From VXYL01 sp965116345 (lineage in GTDB: Bacteria; Pseudomonadota; Gammaproteobacteria; Pseudomonadales; Azotimanducaceae), in NCBI GenBank assembly GCA_965116345.1, contig OZ220680.1, forward strand, positions 2,170,001 through 2,234,000: a stretch of DNA of 64,000 nt. The letters are read 5' to 3'. Both the position numbers and the translations under genes were made by a program. A model generated the notes under the pieces. It was not told where the DNA came from. It saw only the letters and a list, made by a program, of their open reading frames with translations, and made no database searches. This document shows, in pieces, positions 53,569-63,313 of the stretch; positions within the stretch are counted from its first letter, which is position 1; the number at the start of each line of letters is the position of its first letter.

Positions 53569-54066
53569 ATGGCCACGCTGCCCGTTCTCCGCTTTCCCGA
53601 CCCGAGGCTTCGCACCAAGGCGAAGGCCGTGGAGGTCGTCGACGACTCCATTCGGCGGCTGATCGACGACCTGTTGGAAACCATGTACGAGGCGCCGGGC
53701 ATCGGCCTCGCGGCAACCCAGGTCAACGTGCACAAGCGCGTGCTCGTGGTCGACGTTTCCGAGAAACACAACGAGCCCCACGCATTCGTCAACCCGGTGA
53801 TCGAATTCGCCGAAGGCAAGCAGGAGCAGGACGAGGGTTGCTTGTCGGTGCCCGGCTTCTACGAGCCGGTGGAACGCGCCGAAAAGATCCGCGTGGCCGC
53901 CCTCGACCGCAAGGGCAAGCCGTTCACGTTGGAAGCGGAGGACGTGTTGGCCGTTTGCATCCAGCACGAGTGCGATCACCTGGATGGCAAGCTCTTCGTC
54001 GACTACCTGTCCAACCTCAAGCGGCAACGCATCAAGAAAAAGCTGCTTAAGCAAGACCGCGACTGA
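53569..54066 (+). CDS. def: Peptide deformylase
   Basis: This 165-residue iron enzyme removes the formyl group from new proteins. The three motifs are GIGLAATQV, EGCLSVPGFY and HECDHLDG. The usual positions of the ligands are Cys in EGCLS and two His in HECDH. ATG 53569 gives the family N-terminus MATLPVLRFPDPRL; the open frame to 53494 is longer. fmt lies 17 bases on. Confidence 0.96.
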   Translation: MATLPVLRFPDPRLRTKAKAVEVVDDSIRRLIDDLLETMYEAPGIGLAATQVNVHKRVLVVDVSEKHNEPHAFVNPVIEFAEGKQEQDEGCLSVPGFYEPVERAEKIRVAALDRKGKPFTLEAEDVLAVCIQHECDHLDGKLFVDYLSNLKRQRIKKKLLKQDRD

Positions 54067-54083
54067 AGCCGAGGAGCCTGTCC

Positions 54084-55028
54084 ATGGGTTGGCGACTGGC
54101 ATTCGCGGGCGCGCCGGACTTCGCAGCGGCGATCCTTCAACGCCTGCTCGAGTCCGAACACGAGGTCGGGCTCGTCTACACCCAGCCTGGAAGACCCAAG
54201 GGACGGGGCCGGAGGGTGTCGCCAAGCCCGGTACAGGTGCTGGCCGAATCCGCCGACATCGATGTTCGGACCCCCTCGGGCCTGACGGGGGAGGAGGAGG
54301 CACTCGCCGACTTCGATTACCTCGTGGTTGCCGCGTACGGGGTTTTGCTGCCGGATTCGATCCTCGACGCCCCAAGGCACGACTGCCTCAACGTCCACGC
54401 TTCGCTACTGCCCCGATGGCGGGGCGCGGCGCCCGTGGAACGGGCAATCATGGCGGGGGATGCCGAGACCGGCGTCAGCATCATGCGCATCGAAGCGGAA
54501 CTCGATGCCGGCCCGGTCTACCGTCAACGTTCACTGCCCCTCGCGGACAGCGCCACCGGCGCACGCGTGACCGACGACCTCGCCTCACTGGGTGCGGAGA
54601 CGCTGCTCGAGGTCCTGGTCGAGTTGCCTAGTCTCGTGCCGACGCCCCAGGACGACGCTTGGGCGACGTACGCGCACAAGTTGACCAGCGCCGACTCGAT
54701 GATCGACTGGTCCAACAACGCTGACTTCATCGACCGCCAGGTACGTGCCCTAGGCGGCCGGGCCACCGCCTACACGACCGCCCCGAACGGCGTCCGGCTA
54801 CGCATCCTCGAAGCCTTCCCTGCGCAGGCCGCGGACGACGCGCCACCCGGAACCTTTCGTCGGCACTCCGACGGCTGGCAGGTCATCTGCAAACGCGGTG
54901 CACTCGGTCTCGCCACGGTTCAACTCAACAGGGGCAGGGGCACGCCCATGCCGATCCACAGCGCCGCCAACGGCTACGGGCAGATCCTGTTCGACGGCGC
55001 AATTCTGGGAGACGCCAACAATGCGTAG
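54084..55028 (+). CDS. fmt: Methionyl-tRNA formyltransferase
   Basis: This 314-residue enzyme formylates initiator Met-tRNA with 10-formyl-tetrahydrofolate. It begins RLAFAGAPDFAAAILQRLL, carries AAYGVLLPDSILDAPRHDCL, NVHASLLPRWRGAAPVERAI and GVSIMRIEAELDAGPVY; the C-terminal part is the small OB-like domain. It follows def by 17 bases in the classical order. rsmB, often next, is absent: a small membrane gene on the other strand follows. Confidence 0.95.
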   Translation: MGWRLAFAGAPDFAAAILQRLLESEHEVGLVYTQPGRPKGRGRRVSPSPVQVLAESADIDVRTPSGLTGEEEALADFDYLVVAAYGVLLPDSILDAPRHDCLNVHASLLPRWRGAAPVERAIMAGDAETGVSIMRIEAELDAGPVYRQRSLPLADSATGARVTDDLASLGAETLLEVLVELPSLVPTPQDDAWATYAHKLTSADSMIDWSNNADFIDRQVRALGGRATAYTTAPNGVRLRILEAFPAQAADDAPPGTFRRHSDGWQVICKRGALGLATVQLNRGRGTPMPIHSAANGYGQILFDGAILGDANNA

Positions 55029-55098
55029 GTCTATTGCGTTAGCCGCGATCACCCTTGCCGGGAGCGGAGGGGACTAGGATCCTCGGTGACAACCAATC

Positions 55099-55368
55099 TC
55101 AGGAGAACCGAAAGACAGCGTCTCCAACGAACACAAGCAGAGCGAAAGCAGCAGCAGCTATGCCAATCGGTACGCTTACCGGATGCATGCGCCACATAAG
55201 GGCCGCCCCTGCCCCCCAAATCGCCGCGAACGTTGCTGGAAGGATCACCTGGGCATCTCCGATGATGAAGGCGTAGACCACCGAGATCCCTGTCAATGTA
55301 GTACAGCCAGCGACCGTGACCCGTGTCCATAGTGGCCCGTCTGTCGAAGTGTGGCCCTCATGCAGCAT
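55099..55368 (-). CDS. Small membrane protein of unknown function
   Basis: This 89-residue protein has three hydrophobic stretches (VTVAGCTTLTGISVVYAFII, VILPATFAAIWGAGAALMW and VSVPIGIAAAAFALLVFVGD). A strong ribosome site (GAGGAG) precedes ATG 55368 by about 8 bases, which supports translation. No family is recognised. It is convergent with fmt. The 256 bases between it and the sulfatase gene show no gene. Confidence 0.6.
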   Translation of the reverse strand: MLHEGHTSTDGPLWTRVTVAGCTTLTGISVVYAFIIGDAQVILPATFAAIWGAGAALMWRMHPVSVPIGIAAAAFALLVFVGDAVFRFS

Positions 55369-55624
55369 CTTGCACGCTCCTCAAGAGTTCCTTGCGCATG
55401 ATTGGCAACAAGTTCGCCCTGCGAAAGGATTCAAAGCATCCATTATCGACAACCTGGGTGGCCCCGTCGAGACTCGCACGTCCTTTCGTTCTTGTCGAAG
55501 TGCCAACCCCACGACCCTCCCACGACCCCTTGCGCCCCCAACAGACCAAAGCACGCCCCGTGCACGACCAGCCTTGGCTTATCGTCCAGTGTCCCGTTCC
55601 ATGCGGGGTCGGTTCTGGCGAACT

Positions 55625-57103
55625 TCAGTACTCAGGATATTCCTGGTGAAGTTTGGTCGGGATGCCACCGTCCTGGTACACCCTGAGTTGCGGTTCGTTG
55701 AGATTGGCCAGCAGGTGGCCGAAGTACTCCCCCAGGAACTGATCGCGCACAGCCGAAAGTCGCGGTTCGTTCACGAGATTGCGCAGTTCGTGCGGATCGT
55801 TCTCCATGTCGTACAGCTCCAGGGGCTGCCGCGTGAGCGAATCAATGGCCATCTTGTACCGCTCGGTGCGCGCCATCGAGTACAGGTTCACTTCGCTGAA
55901 GACCACGCCCTTGCCCTGCTGCGCATCGGGAGAGTCTGGACCGGTCTCGATTTTCGGAAGCAACGAAACACCGCGGCGTACTCCATGGTTCGCGGCATTC
56001 GCGACATCAAGCAAGGTGGCGGAGATGTCGAAATGATCCGTCATGCCGCGCGCAGTCCACGACCTGGTTCCACCCGGCGGTCTCACGATCAGCGGCACGT
56101 TCAGCGCGCCCTCATAGAACACCGACTTCTGGCAAAACCGGTGATCGCCGAGCATTTCGCCGTGATCGGAGGTATAGACGATCCACGTGTTGTCCATCAG
56201 GCCCTTTTCCTTGAGGGACTGAAGCACGATGCCGATCGCGTAATCGTCGAACGCGACCTTGGCGTAGTAGTGGCTTGTCAGCATTCGGCTCTGTGACCCC
56301 GTCATGTCCTTGAGTCCCCTGCGCGAGAACATCCCCTTGATCTGGGGCGAGACGGGTTCCGCTGGCGGTTCCATGATCGCCGCAGGCATATCCTGCGGGT
56401 CGAACAGGTCCCTGTATCGCGCCGGCGCATCGAACGGGGGATGCGGTCCCATCAGGCAGACCTGCAGGTAGAACGGACGGTCGTCCGCATAGCTGCGTAT
56501 CCAGTCCGACGCCGTGTCGGCGATGTAGACGTCGATGTGCTCATCCTCTTCGAGGAGGTTGGGCAGGTGCTCCCACGGGCGGAGGAGTCCCGTGCTCTGT
56601 CCCAGTCTGAAGTTGCGCGCGCAGTCCTCGTAGACCTGCAACTTCCCTCTTTCGGCCAGGAAGTCGCTGTAGTAGCAGCGGTGGGTCGCCGAGGGGATGG
56701 TGTCCTTGGCCTCGTGGGCGAACTCGTATCCCCAGTCATGCAGTCCCGCGGCATGGTCGCGCGTGTGGCCGTCATCGGCCTGGTACAGGCGAAAGTGGGT
56801 CTTGCCGATCACGGCGGTGCAGTACCCGGCGTCCCGGATATCCCTCACGTGGCTTGGCCCGTGGCGATCAGCCTCGTTTCGATTCCCCCACGCGCCGTGT
56901 TCGTTGACGTACATGCCGGTGATCAACGAGGCGCGTGCCGGCATACACAACGGTGCGTTGGTGCTGCAGCTTCGCAAGGTCACACCCTCGGCAGCGAGAC
57001 CGTCGAGGTTCGGTGTCCGAACCGTCGAATTCCCGACACAACCGAGCGCGTCACCGCGGTGCTGGTCGGAGAAGATCAATAGGATGTTGGGTCTGGCTGA
57101 CAT
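55625..57103 (-). CDS. Type I sulfatase
   Basis: This 492-residue enzyme belongs to the alkaline-phosphatase-like sulfatases. The modification motif C-x-P-x-R is at CMPAR (Cys53 becomes formylglycine). Metal ligands are in NILLIFSDQHRGDALG and TSDHGEMLGDH, and MGPHPPFDAPARY contains another His. The C-terminal region has EAVDSL-like MAIDSLTRQPLELYDMENDP. There is no clear signal peptide, so it may be cytoplasmic or exported another way. It is divergent from a TonB-dependent receptor gene at 57166, so the pair may scavenge a sulfated carbohydrate. Confidence 0.92.
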   Translation of the reverse strand: MSARPNILLIFSDQHRGDALGCVGNSTVRTPNLDGLAAEGVTLRSCSTNAPLCMPARASLITGMYVNEHGAWGNRNEADRHGPSHVRDIRDAGYCTAVIGKTHFRLYQADDGHTRDHAAGLHDWGYEFAHEAKDTIPSATHRCYYSDFLAERGKLQVYEDCARNFRLGQSTGLLRPWEHLPNLLEEDEHIDVYIADTASDWIRSYADDRPFYLQVCLMGPHPPFDAPARYRDLFDPQDMPAAIMEPPAEPVSPQIKGMFSRRGLKDMTGSQSRMLTSHYYAKVAFDDYAIGIVLQSLKEKGLMDNTWIVYTSDHGEMLGDHRFCQKSVFYEGALNVPLIVRPPGGTRSWTARGMTDHFDISATLLDVANAANHGVRRGVSLLPKIETGPDSPDAQQGKGVVFSEVNLYSMARTERYKMAIDSLTRQPLELYDMENDPHELRNLVNEPRLSAVRDQFLGEYFGHLLANLNEPQLRVYQDGGIPTKLHQEYPEY

Positions 57104-57146
57104 GGTCCCATTTGCCTGATAAGAGGTGTTGCTACTGGCAGCCGTG

Positions 57147-57165
57147 CTTGATCAGAGTATGCCTA
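57147..57165. repeat. Sequence matching one end of the 39.2-kb miniature element
   Basis: CTTGATCAGAGTATGCCTA matches the right end of the element at 39301-39320 in nearly all positions, and is followed by CTAA, another YTAR-type target. It touches the receptor start codon at 57166. The other end of an element was not found. Confidence 0.4.
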
Positions 57166-60100
57166 ATGTTCCGATTCCGAATTGCCGTCACAATATGCAC
57201 GGCCCTTCCCGTGTTCGCTATCGTGCCGCTGCTCTCGCCGGCCGCGATCGAGGCTGCCGAGCAGCCAGCAGACACTCCTTCCATCGAAGAGATCGTGGTA
57301 ACCGGCACCTGGATACCCGGGACGCCGGAAGACGACCCACTTCCGGTCACCACCATCGACCGGGACTCGCTGGCTGCGGAGGGTTCCCCGAGCGTGATCG
57401 AACTCGTCCGCAACCTGTCGTTCAGCCAAGGCGCGGACGGGGAGTCCGATCAATACGGCTCCCGAACCGGGGCCGATCGCGCCACCGTCAACCTGCGCGG
57501 TCTCGGCCCCAGCCGGTCCCTGGTGTTGCTGAACAGCCGCCGTCTGCCGTGGTCCCCGGGCTCGGTGCCGGACCAGGCGCAACTGGTGGTGGACGTCAAC
57601 CTGCTGCCAATGGCGGCCCTCGAACGCCTCGAGGTGCTCCGCGACGGTGGCACAGCCACCTACGGGTCCGATGCCATCGCCGGTGTCGTCAATTTCATCA
57701 CCCGCTCGGACTTCGAGGGCGTCGAACTGGAAGTGCGCCACAAGGCGCTGGACGGTTCGGACGGCGATCAACGGATCGGTCTCGTCGCCGGCGCTTCGTT
57801 CGGCCGCGGCCACGCGGTCACCTCGATCGGCTTGGCGCGCCGGTCACCGCTGCCCATGGTCGAGCGGGATTGGGCGGTGCGTTCCTACGCCGAGAACCCG
57901 CGCGGCGGCTGGTCCGGAACGGGAACGCCCGCCATCTTCGTGCCGCTCCAAACGTTCGCCGAGACGGCCGGGGACGCTGCGGGGATGCGCAACGTCGCGA
58001 TCGTGGATCCGAACTGCGAACGCCTCGGCGGCGCTCACACCAACGTTCCGGCCGCGCGTCCGGAAGGCGGCGTGTGCCGTTTCCAATACACGCCGTTCGT
58101 GAATCTCGTCCAGGACACCCGCCGCTGGCAATGGCTCAGCGAGGCATCTTGGGAGTTCGACAACGAGCTTCGGCTTTCCGGCGAACTCCTGGTGGCCGAG
58201 ACAGAGGTGCCGAATTGGACGACGTCACCCGCCTATCCACCAAGCGAAGTCATCGATCCCGCGCGCCGCATCCAGGCAGGCCATCCGGCGCTCGTGGACA
58301 TGGCCGCGAAGTATCCCGACCTCTACGGCGACTACGCCTATTGCGACGCCGCCTATTGCCGGTGGCAGGGGGACGGTGCCGAACAGGACACGGCGGAAAT
58401 CCCGCCCCGGTGGCAGGCCGTCGCCTGGATCAACGGGCGTCACTTCGGACAGAACGGCCCGACCCGCGGACATCCGCGCCATTCCACCATCGGCCGGGCG
58501 GTCGTCGAAGCGGAGTGGGGCTGGCGGCAGGCTCACTGGCAGGCCGCATGGACCCACGCCCGGGCACGTCGGCTGGAAGAGGACGGCGCCGGACTGCACT
58601 ACCGCAGCCTGCGCTCGCTGCTGGGCCTCGGTGGCGACGATTGCGAGACATTGGTACCCAATCGGTTCGACGACAGCGGCAACCTGAGCTTCGATTGGCG
58701 CACGGTACGCGACCAGGCGGGCCGTGGTCCGTGCCGCTACTGGTCGCCGTTCTCCAACGCCATGCCGGCCCACGACAACGTGCCTGGCGCCAGCAACCCC
58801 GACTACGACCCGGCGTTCGACCAGCAGGACCTAGCCGACTACCTGCTCACCGACCGGGGCTTCAAGGGCCGGGCTTCCATGACGGCGATCGACGCGGTCG
58901 TAAACGGCAACCTGCCGTGGGAACTCGGCGGTGGTCGGGCCGCCTACGCCGCCGGTACGCAGATCCGGTGGGAAACCTACCTGCGTCGCGAGTACTCGGA
59001 GGAGAGCGGGCCGCGTGGCGGTTCCCTGCAGGATCTCTCTCGCTACCCCTGCCGCGGCAGCCCGGTCCTCGACAACTGCACGGACGGCCGTACCGGTGTC
59101 TTCGTCTACCTGCCGCCGGGCTACGACGTCGACGCCGACCGCATCATCTACTCGGCGTTCGGCGAGACCGCGTTGCCGTTCACCGATCGCCTCGACGGCC
59201 AGCTCTCGCTGCGCTACGAGGTCTACCCCGACCAGGGCTTGAGCAGCCTCGATCCCAAGGCGGCGATCCGTTGGCAGACGACGCCGAGCCTCACCTTGCG
59301 GGCCTCCGCCGGAACGGCCTTCCGGGCACCGACCATCAACCAGGTCGAACCCGGTATCGCCTCCACCTCGCGCCAGTTCGTCACCCGGATCGCCACCTTC
59401 AAGCCGATCCTGGCCCTCGGCAACCCCGACCTCGAACCGGAAGCCGCCGCCACGTTCAACGTCGGCGCGATCATCGACCGCGAAGGCCTGATCGACCTCG
59501 GTGACCGGCTGTTCCTGAGCGTCGACTATTGGCGCTACGCCTTCGAGAAGCCGCTGGTCCTCGAGCCCTACGTCCGCGTTCTCGACGTCGCCTGTCCGCC
59601 AGCGCAGGCGCTATGCGACCCCGGCTCGCCCTACTTCGGACGCATCACCTTCGGCGGGCGCGAGGCGGTGTCGGACATCTCGGCCATCTCCGTGAGCGTG
59701 GTCAACGGCCCCGACGTGGACACCGACGGCGTCGACTTCAAGGCCGAATACAGCGCCATTGCCGGTTGGGGCGAGTGGCGCACCGGGATCGCCGGCACAC
59801 GGACGCTGTCCTGGGAGATCGCCGCCTGGCTGTTCGGTCCTGCCTACGACGCCATCGGCCGCCTGAACTACGACACGTCGCTCGCGCGCACGGTGGTCGA
59901 TTGGAAGCACAGGGCCTGGGTCGCGGTTGAGGTCGGTGAACTCGACCTCCGCTGGACCATCCACCACACCGCGGGCTACCAGCACGACGGGGATGGCGAG
60001 CCCGGCATCGACGCGCTCACGACCCACGACATCACCGGAGTCTGGACGTTCCAGGAAGGTCGACTGGTGCTGGATCTCGGCGTCTTCAACGCAGGTGATC

Positions 60101-60198
60101 GGGAGCCGCCTCGGGTGTTCCGGCAGCTCAACTACGACCCGTTGACGCACAACCCGCTGGGTCGGACTGTTCAACTGGGGCTTCTCTGGCGAACCTAG
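57166..60198 (+). CDS. Large TonB-dependent receptor
   Basis: This 1010-residue outer-membrane receptor has a signal peptide (ICTALPVFAIVPLLSPAAIE), a TonB-box region (SIEEIVVTGTWIPGTPE), and a plug domain with RATVNLRGLGPSRSLVLLNS and VLRDGGTATYGSDAIAGVVN. The barrel ends in HNPLGRTVQLGLLWRT, with an aromatic-rich C-terminus. It imports a large substrate, using energy from the TonB system. It is close to the sulfatase, so a sulfated compound could be the cargo. The start ATG at 57166 lies right after an element-like sequence. Confidence 0.92.
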   Translation: MFRFRIAVTICTALPVFAIVPLLSPAAIEAAEQPADTPSIEEIVVTGTWIPGTPEDDPLPVTTIDRDSLAAEGSPSVIELVRNLSFSQGADGESDQYGSRTGADRATVNLRGLGPSRSLVLLNSRRLPWSPGSVPDQAQLVVDVNLLPMAALERLEVLRDGGTATYGSDAIAGVVNFITRSDFEGVELEVRHKALDGSDGDQRIGLVAGASFGRGHAVTSIGLARRSPLPMVERDWAVRSYAENPRGGWSGTGTPAIFVPLQTFAETAGDAAGMRNVAIVDPNCERLGGAHTNVPAARPEGGVCRFQYTPFVNLVQDTRRWQWLSEASWEFDNELRLSGELLVAETEVPNWTTSPAYPPSEVIDPARRIQAGHPALVDMAAKYPDLYGDYAYCDAAYCRWQGDGAEQDTAEIPPRWQAVAWINGRHFGQNGPTRGHPRHSTIGRAVVEAEWGWRQAHWQAAWTHARARRLEEDGAGLHYRSLRSLLGLGGDDCETLVPNRFDDSGNLSFDWRTVRDQAGRGPCRYWSPFSNAMPAHDNVPGASNPDYDPAFDQQDLADYLLTDRGFKGRASMTAIDAVVNGNLPWELGGGRAAYAAGTQIRWETYLRREYSEESGPRGGSLQDLSRYPCRGSPVLDNCTDGRTGVFVYLPPGYDVDADRIIYSAFGETALPFTDRLDGQLSLRYEVYPDQGLSSLDPKAAIRWQTTPSLTLRASAGTAFRAPTINQVEPGIASTSRQFVTRIATFKPILALGNPDLEPEAAATFNVGAIIDREGLIDLGDRLFLSVDYWRYAFEKPLVLEPYVRVLDVACPPAQALCDPGSPYFGRITFGGREAVSDISAISVSVVNGPDVDTDGVDFKAEYSAIAGWGEWRTGIAGTRTLSWEIAAWLFGPAYDAIGRLNYDTSLARTVVDWKHRAWVAVEVGELDLRWTIHHTAGYQHDGDGEPGIDALTTHDITGVWTFQEGRLVLDLGVFNAGDREPPRVFRQLNYDPLTHNPLGRTVQLGLLWRT

Positions 60199-60328
60199 TG
60201 GTCGAACACACTTGTAATGATGTATCTGTGGTCGCCGGTGTGTTCCTCGCAAGGCGCGGTCGCGAAGTTAGTCCATCATCAACGCGGTGATAGGATGCGC
60301 CGAAGTGTGGGTGTGGGCTTCGCAATCG

Positions 60329-63310
60329 ATGCCTTGCGAGTTCTGGCACGGGCCATCGCGTGCCGTGGCGGGCACGCTGAGACCGTCCCGGGGCGGCGTC
60401 TTGGCAGCGCTGGTTGCTGTGGCTATCTGGCCCGCGTTCGCCGTTGCCCAGCAGACCGGCGGCATCGAAGGCGTGGTGACGCTCCGGGATGCAACATCGC
60501 CCGCCGGGATCCGCGTGGTGGCCGAGAGCGGCGCCATGCCCCGAGCCCGATCAACCGTTACGGACGCCGATGGGCGGTATGCGCTGGCAGGGTTGATCCC
60601 CGGGTCGTACCGGGTGACGTTCGAGACGCCGAGCGGCGCCAAGCGCATGCTGGAGGCGACGGTGCTGCTCGACCAGACCACTTTCCTCGGTCTCGAACTG
60701 AACGTTGCGCCGACGGCCGACGGCATCGAAGAGCTGGTGGTGGTCGGAAGACGGGTTACGCAACGCGGCCAGGCGAGCTTGGCTGATCCAATCGACGGCG
60801 CGGCGGTCCGCGGCGTGCCCCTTGGCCCGGACTACCGCGATCTCGTGCGCCTCGCACCCGGCGTGCAGGTGACCGAAGACCGTGTGCGCGGGCCAGCCGC
60901 CGGCGGCAGCGGCCAGGACAACGTCTACCGCTTCGACGGCGTCGACGTGTCGCTGCCGATGTTCGGCACGTTGTCGGCGGAGCCTTCGAGTCACGACATC
61001 GAGCAGGTGACCTTCGAACGCGGCGGCGCCAAGGCCATCGGTTTCAACCGCAGCGGCGGCTTCGCGATGGACTCGACCGCGAAATCGGGCACGGACACGT
61101 TCAGCGCCAGCATCGAGTACGCCGTCGAGCCGCAGGGCCTCGTCGCCGAGCCGCGCACGGCGTCGGATCTGCCCGGTCGGCACGACAGCGACCGGCAGCG
61201 CATGGTCGTCAGCGCCGCCGGTCCGCTCGTACCTGCCCGACTGTTCTACTACGCCTCCTACTTCGAGCCGCGCGAAGCCCGGACCAACAAGGACACGGCG
61301 TACGGACCGGTCAAGGACTACGCCAACGAACGCCGTGAGTACTTCGGCAAGCTGACCTATGCGCCGACGGACTCCGTGCTGCTGAACGCCGGCTACCGCA
61401 AATCCCGTCGCGACGAGCGAGGCGTCTCGATCGGGCCGCTGGACGCGGACTCCACCTCCCTGGGGGGAGAAACCGAACAGACGGTGGCGAGCCTGGATGG
61501 CACCTGGCAGGCCGGGGCGACGGAGCTGTCGTTTCGGTTCAACGACTACGACCTCAGCGGTTCCTCACGCCCGGACGTCCTCCTTGGGGTGCAACCCAGC
61601 CTTGACGGCCGGCTCGAGGTCGACAGCCTCGACCGGATGGGGCACCTCCGGGTGCCGACGTCGATTGAAGGTGCCGACGCCTTCAACGCGGCTGTCGAAC
61701 CCCTGATCCGGCGCTACGGCTACACCGATCCCGCTGGTGTCCGTCGCGGCGGCGGCGCGGTCGGCGCACATCCCCGGATCAACGACCAGGCGTTCCGCCG
61801 GCGGGGTCTTGACCTGGGAATCGACCGCGAGTTCCGCTGGGGATCGACGCGCCACCAACTCCACGCCGGCATTCAACGGGTCGAGGCCCGCGAGCGGCTG
61901 CGCCGGCTGTCGAACGGTTGGGGATCGATCGAGGTGCCCGGCGGCGTCGACCTCGCCGAGGACGGGACGCCCATCTTCTACGTCGCGACGGTGGAACAGA
62001 TGAGTCTGCGCCATCAGGACGGCACCACGGTGGCGCCGATCGATTCCCACACGAAGTCGACTTCCATCGAAATCAACGACACCGTCCGCTTCGGCGACTA
62101 CGCCATCGACCTCGGCGTGCTGGTGAGCCAGGACGTGCTCTACGGCCAGGGCCTGCGGCACGCATCGGACAACGTGTCGGGCTTCGCCCTCGAACCCGGC
62201 CGGAAGTACCGCATGTACGCCATCTCCGCGCGGGACATGGTGCAGCCGCGTCTGGGCATCACCTGGGCCTACAACCAGGCCGACACCGTCTTCGCCAACT
62301 TCGCACGCTACAACCCCGAGGCGAGTTCGCTTGCCCGCGCGGCGTCGTGGGACCGGAATACCCGGGCGTCCCTGCGCGTGCTGTTCGACTCGGCCGGCCG
62401 GGCCATCTCCAGCGAGCCGCAACCGGGATCGTCGGGCAAGGTCTTCCAGGACGGGTTGAAGCCGCGGCGCATCGACGAGTGGACGGTGGGAACCACCCGC
62501 GCCTTGGCTGGAGGGCTCCGGCTCCGCGCGCATCTGCGCCGCCGCGCGGGGTCACGCTTCTGGGAGGACACCTGGAACCTGTCCCGCAGCTACGACAACG
62601 CCCCGGCCGACATCGGCGCCAAGGGACCGTACGTGCCACACCTCGACTCCATCCGTGCCGAAATCGGCGGTTCGAGCTACGTCATCGCCGCCCTCGACGG
62701 TGCCTACACCCGATACTGGGAGGCGGCGATCGAACTCGAATGGCGGGGCGAGCGCGGCTATGTCAACGCGTCCTACGTACGCAGCCGCTATACCGGCAAC
62801 TTCGACCAGGACAACACCAGTTCGTACAACGACGCGAACCTGTTCATCGGCTCGTCGAGCCTCGCCGACGGCTACGGGCGACAGCTCTGGGATCACAAGG
62901 ACGGCGTGCTGCGCGGCGACCGCCCGCACCTCGTGAAGGCGTTCGGCCGCCTCGACCTGCCGTGGCGGGGTGGTCTCGGCGCTTTCCTCGTCTATCAGTC
63001 CGGGCAGCCGTGGGAAGGCTGGGACGCCGCCGCCTACGGTCTGCCGAGCTACTTCTCGTCCACCATCCGCTACGCGGAGAAGGCCGGCAGCCGACGCAGC
63101 CCGAGCCACTGGCAGTTGGACCTTCGCTACACGCACCGGCTGCCGTTGGTGCTCGGCGTCAAAGCCGAGGTCCGCGTCGATCTGTTCAACGTCTTCGACC
63201 GCCAGACCGGCTACAACATCAATCCGGTGGTCCGCGATGCGACCTTCGGTCAGGCCCGCAGTTACTTCGACCCGCGGCGCGTGCAGGTCGCCATCAATTT
63301 TGCCATCTGA
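60329..63310 (+). CDS. Second TonB-dependent receptor, with a carboxypeptidase-regulatory-like N-terminal domain
   Basis: This roughly 993-residue outer-membrane protein begins with a signal peptide (LAALVAVAIWPAFAVAQQ) and a carboxypeptidase-regulatory-like repeat: GIEGVVTLRDATSPAGIRVV, DADGRYALAGLIPGSYRVTF. It continues with a plug (RLAPGVQVTEDRV, YRFDGVDVSLPMFG) and a long barrel ending in DPRRVQVAINFAI. This order resembles Oar-like and SusC-like TonB receptors. The GTG at 60287 would be an alternative start; ATG 60329 places the signal peptide near the N-terminus. Same direction as the first receptor, 130 bases apart. Confidence 0.88.
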   Translation: MPCEFWHGPSRAVAGTLRPSRGGVLAALVAVAIWPAFAVAQQTGGIEGVVTLRDATSPAGIRVVAESGAMPRARSTVTDADGRYALAGLIPGSYRVTFETPSGAKRMLEATVLLDQTTFLGLELNVAPTADGIEELVVVGRRVTQRGQASLADPIDGAAVRGVPLGPDYRDLVRLAPGVQVTEDRVRGPAAGGSGQDNVYRFDGVDVSLPMFGTLSAEPSSHDIEQVTFERGGAKAIGFNRSGGFAMDSTAKSGTDTFSASIEYAVEPQGLVAEPRTASDLPGRHDSDRQRMVVSAAGPLVPARLFYYASYFEPREARTNKDTAYGPVKDYANERREYFGKLTYAPTDSVLLNAGYRKSRRDERGVSIGPLDADSTSLGGETEQTVASLDGTWQAGATELSFRFNDYDLSGSSRPDVLLGVQPSLDGRLEVDSLDRMGHLRVPTSIEGADAFNAAVEPLIRRYGYTDPAGVRRGGGAVGAHPRINDQAFRRRGLDLGIDREFRWGSTRHQLHAGIQRVEARERLRRLSNGWGSIEVPGGVDLAEDGTPIFYVATVEQMSLRHQDGTTVAPIDSHTKSTSIEINDTVRFGDYAIDLGVLVSQDVLYGQGLRHASDNVSGFALEPGRKYRMYAISARDMVQPRLGITWAYNQADTVFANFARYNPEASSLARAASWDRNTRASLRVLFDSAGRAISSEPQPGSSGKVFQDGLKPRRIDEWTVGTTRALAGGLRLRAHLRRRAGSRFWEDTWNLSRSYDNAPADIGAKGPYVPHLDSIRAEIGGSSYVIAALDGAYTRYWEAAIELEWRGERGYVNASYVRSRYTGNFDQDNTSSYNDANLFIGSSSLADGYGRQLWDHKDGVLRGDRPHLVKAFGRLDLPWRGGLGAFLVYQSGQPWEGWDAAAYGLPSYFSSTIRYAEKAGSRRSPSHWQLDLRYTHRLPLVLGVKAEVRVDLFNVFDRQTGYNINPVVRDATFGQARSYFDPRRVQVAINFAI

Positions 63311-63313
63311 TCC

